Assembly (NCBI GenBank): GCA_937871985.1
Contig: CALMPB010000128.1
Span: 1-6,992 of the forward strand
DNA: 6,992 bases
Source: an uncultured Burkholderiaceae bacterium
GTDB taxonomy: Bacteria; Pseudomonadota; Gammaproteobacteria; Burkholderiales; Burkholderiaceae
Direction: 5' to 3'
Shown here: in pieces, positions 5,323-6,992 of the stretch
How positions within the stretch are numbered: the first letter of the stretch is position 1
Layout: each line of letters opens with the position of its first letter
Notes under the pieces: model-generated
What the model saw: only the letters and a program-made list of their open reading frames with translations
Told to the model about the DNA's origin: nothing
Databases searched by the model: none
Translations under genes and position numbers: made by a program

Positions 5323-6198
5323 TCAGTAGCTCCGCGACTTCTCGTCGGCCAGTTGAGCGTCCTTCAACAACTGCTCATCCTTCACCAGACCGAAGAGGCG
5401 GTCGTAGTTCCACGTGGTGTCCCGGAACACGCGGCCGTCTTCGAAGTCGGCCAGGCAGTCCGACAGGTCCACCACGATGTCCTTGTCGGTGTCGTCTTCG
5501 ATGGTGAAACGGTCCAGGGCATTGCGAACCTGCCACGGGCCTTCGCTCCAGTCGCCGCGCGTGCGCTGGCCGGCGATGGCCAAGTCCAGGTACTTGTCCT
5601 TGGCGCGCAGCGCGTCCAGCACGTCGGACCATGACGACATGACGTCCAGGCCATAGCGCAGCAGGATGGCGGCCAGTTCCATGTCTTCGCGGCGCTTCGC
5701 CTCTTCGGCCTCACGCTCGCGCTGGGCCTTCGTGCGGTCCAGCTCGGCCTGGCGCTTCGCGTCCTCGGCGTATTCCTCGTAGCTCTTCTTCAGGCGTTCG
5801 TAGGTGCTGGTGGCGTATTCGAAGCCGTCGCCCGTCTTCGCTTCGCGGCGCAGGTCCAGCAGGTATCCAGCGTCATGACGGATCGACTTGGGAAAACGCG
5901 CGCGGCTTTTTCGGTCTGGCTCGCTCCAACTGCTGGGCATGCCGATCTCGTCCATCATGGCCGTGACGCGGTCGTGAATGGCCTTGTTGATCTCAATCCG
6001 GGGGATGTTCCGCTCATGCGCGGCGACGTCCTTCTGGCGCGCCTCTTCCAGTTTGGCAAGGGCGTGAGCCGCGACCCTCTCGGGCGTCGGCTTGCTCCAG
6101 GTGCTGTTCATGTAGCTGGCGTAGCTGGCCGGGCTGCACTGGCAGCTTCCCACGTAGCCAACTTTCTCCAGTGCCTGGATCTTGATGGGTTCGGTCAT
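5323..6198 (-). CDS. Hypothetical phage protein with central coiled coil, 291 aa
   Basis: I do not recognise a family. The N-terminal region (1-60) contains SCQCSP (18-23) and a charged helix LAKLEEARQKDVAAHERN (47-64). A Ser/Trp/basic stretch (about 88-108) follows. A strongly charged heptad-like segment rich in Glu, Lys, Arg and Ala runs from about 131 to 178 (YERLKKSYEEYAEDAKRQ onward) and is almost certainly a long helix or coiled coil. The C-terminal third is mixed alpha/beta and acidic, with DLSDCLADFEDGRVF (244-258). No membrane segment or nuclease motif is evident; an oligomeric scaffold or nucleic-acid-associated role would be a guess. The ATG at 6198 is preferred over a GTG at 6228 because its N-terminus reads naturally (MTEPIKI), although the ribosome binding site (AGAGAA) is weak. 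It follows the only gap above 40 bases in the operon. Confidence 0.75.
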   Translation of the reverse strand: MTEPIKIQALEKVGYVGSCQCSPASYASYMNSTWSKPTPERVAAHALAKLEEARQKDVAAHERNIPRIEINKAIHDRVTAMMDEIGMPSSWSEPDRKSRARFPKSIRHDAGYLLDLRREAKTGDGFEYATSTYERLKKSYEEYAEDAKRQAELDRTKAQREREAEEAKRREDMELAAILLRYGLDVMSSWSDVLDALRAKDKYLDLAIAGQRTRGDWSEGPWQVRNALDRFTIEDDTDKDIVVDLSDCLADFEDGRVFRDTTWNYDRLFGLVKDEQLLKDAQLADEKSRSY

Positions 6199-6279
6199 GG
6201 TCGTTCTCTGTGTAGGGTGGCCGGACACCGGCAGCGGTCGGATGGGGGAGGAAGCCCCGCCGCCGGGCCGGCCAAAGGG
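6199..6279 (-). other. Intergenic gap with hairpin potential
   Basis: This 81-base gap is the largest between the - strand genes. On the - strand GGCCGG (6273-6268) can pair with CCGGCC (6224-6219), enclosing a smaller hairpin between GGGG (6258-6255) and CCCC (6248-6245) with a six-base loop. There is no T run, so it is not a standard terminator. I see no convincing promoter. It may be a structured leader or processing site, or just GC-rich filler. Confidence 0.3.
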
Positions 6280-6804
6280 TTAGAACAGGCTCTGGCCTTC
6301 GCCGCTGTCCGGCGGCGTGATCGTGATGACCACATCCTGGTCCTGCTTCATGTGCAATTCGCCAGCCTGGCCAGCCGAGGGCGAGCAGGCCACGTTCAGC
6401 GACACCACCACCGTGCCGCCCTCCTGCGGGTCAAACTGGAACTTGTCCACCGTGCATTCGTCCAGAACCAGGTCAGACTTGCCGCCGATCCCGTGATGCA
6501 CCGTCACGGTCGCGCCGACGATCTTGTCGGCCAGCGACACCTTGTTCTTCATGTTCGGGTACTTCAGGCAGGGCAAGTAGCCGGGGTCATCCAGGCGCGT
6601 GTCGGCCTGGTCGGCCATGTCGCCTTCGTCGTTGTGCGGGCGCCGGTACAGCGAGGCCTTCAGATCGGAGCTGAACTCCGACAGCACGTCGTTGCTGCTG
6701 CGGTAGACCAACTGCAGGGTTCCGGCCGGCACGCGCTCGTTGCCGTGCTTGTTGGTCCGGGAAATGAAGTGCATGCGGCACTCTTGCTCGTGGATGCTGA
6801 ACAT
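6280..6804 (-). CDS. Hypothetical phage early protein, 174 aa
   Basis: A 174-aa soluble protein that appears beta-rich. The N-terminal part, MHFISRTNKHGNERVPAGTL (11-30), resembles the start of a recurrent protein family in early regions of proteobacterial phages, whose members share an R(T/N)xKHG(D/N)E segment, a short LYRRP-like block (52-56), a VHHGI turn (102-106) and alternating strands ending in a GGTVVV-type strand (129-134). The shared features are recalled, not computed, and I know no function for the family. A conserved-looking acidic stretch, SDLVLDECTVDKFQF (110-124), precedes the last strands. The tail is Gly/Ser/Pro-rich and ends in F. The ATG at 6804 has GGAG 9 bases upstream; an in-frame ATG at 6774 lines up better with the family start but has no better ribosome binding site. 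It lies 36 bases after the stop of the partial gene. Confidence 0.75.
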   Translation of the reverse strand: MFSIHEQECRMHFISRTNKHGNERVPAGTLQLVYRSSNDVLSEFSSDLKASLYRRPHNDEGDMADQADTRLDDPGYLPCLKYPNMKNKVSLADKIVGATVTVHHGIGGKSDLVLDECTVDKFQFDPQEGGTVVVSLNVACSPSAGQAGELHMKQDQDVVITITPPDSGEGQSLF

Positions 6805-6840
6805 TCGGGATTGCTCCGTAGGTTGTGCTGCTGGGAAGGG

Positions 6841-6992
6841 TTAGGCGGCCAGGCGCTTGAGCTGCGCCACCAGCTCGTCGCGCTCGGCCAGGAATTGCAG
6901 GACGGCGCGCTCGTGGTCGGCCAGCTCTGCGGCCGTGGGGGTGTAGCGGCAGACGAAAAGCTGCAGGTCTTCCGGGAAGCGCGGGTCGAACG
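6841..6992 (-). CDS. C-terminal end of a phage protein, possibly a YqaJ-like exonuclease (partial)
   Basis: An open reading frame entering from the right edge and ending at TAA 6843-6841. It gives 49 residues, starting FDPRFPEDLQLFVCRYTP and continuing with a charged amphipathic helix, ELADHERAVLQFLAERDELV, before the end. An open frame with a regular C-terminal helix, on the same strand as its neighbours and 36 bases ahead of the next gene, makes it a real gene end. The pattern FDPR-P-LQL-V-RY followed by an E-V-x-FLAE-D-LV-QL helix resembles, from memory, the C-terminus of lambda-exonuclease/YqaJ-family recombination nucleases of phages. No catalytic residues are in the window, so that assignment is tentative. 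Confidence 0.6.
   Translation of the reverse strand, partial: FDPRFPEDLQLFVCRYTPTAAELADHERAVLQFLAERDELVAQLKRLAA

Noticed and set aside
5323..5714. Arg/Trp-rich alternative frames (110 aa and 85 aa) inside the 291-aa gene
   Set aside because: They are low-complexity shadows on the same strand, without a ribosome binding site or conserved motif.

Overview
This window looks like the integration end of a prophage (or a related phage-type integrative element) in a GC-rich host. A betaproteobacterium of the Bordetella/Achromobacter/Burkholderia kind is most likely. That guess rests on base composition and on the style of the small phage proteins, not on any diagnostic host gene. The first 20 bases read as the 3' end of a tRNA gene on the + strand: part of the T arm, the acceptor strand, a discriminator A and an encoded CCA. 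A strong terminator hairpin follows, then two families of short direct repeats, and then a P4-type tyrosine integrase whose 3' end faces the tRNA. This is the usual layout of a tRNA-targeted attachment site with the integrase arm sites next to it.

Every convincing gene lies on the - strand, and together they look like one long early transcript read from right to left. In that order: the C-terminal end of a protein cut by the window edge (6992-6841, possibly a YqaJ-like phage exonuclease); a 174-aa phage protein (6804-6280); an 81-base gap with hairpin potential; a 291-aa protein with a charged coiled coil (6198-5323); a 55-aa single-span membrane protein (5320-5153); a 122-aa phage protein with a DAARYR motif (5156-4788); a 54-aa Cys-rich protein (4785-4621) that overlaps a 61-aa putative zinc-binding protein (4703-4518) by 83 bases in another frame; a 125-aa unknown (4521-4144); a 541-aa modular protein built from segments joined by a recurring APVA-like linker (4147-2522); a 222-aa ASCH-like protein (2529-1861); a 58-aa Lar-type zinc-ribbon protein that starts with GTG (1868-1692); an 85-aa AlpA-like putative excisionase (1692-1435); and the integrase (1427-186).

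From the 291-aa gene to the integrase the genes are almost seamless. Junctions of the ATGA, TAATG, ATGCGTGA and GTGGCTGA types point to translational coupling, so integrase and excisionase are made at the tail of a lambda pL-like early operon. Three small genes supported by ribosome binding sites (Lar, the 55-aa membrane protein and the 54-aa Cys-rich protein) are short enough to be missed by ordinary gene calling.

I see no toxin-antitoxin, CRISPR, retron or recognisable defence island. The points most worth following are the YqfB-like Lys/Thr/Glu pattern in the ASCH protein, the in-frame DNA repeat that marks module boundaries in the 541-aa gene, the two overlapping Cys-rich reading frames, and the repeat array next to the attachment site.
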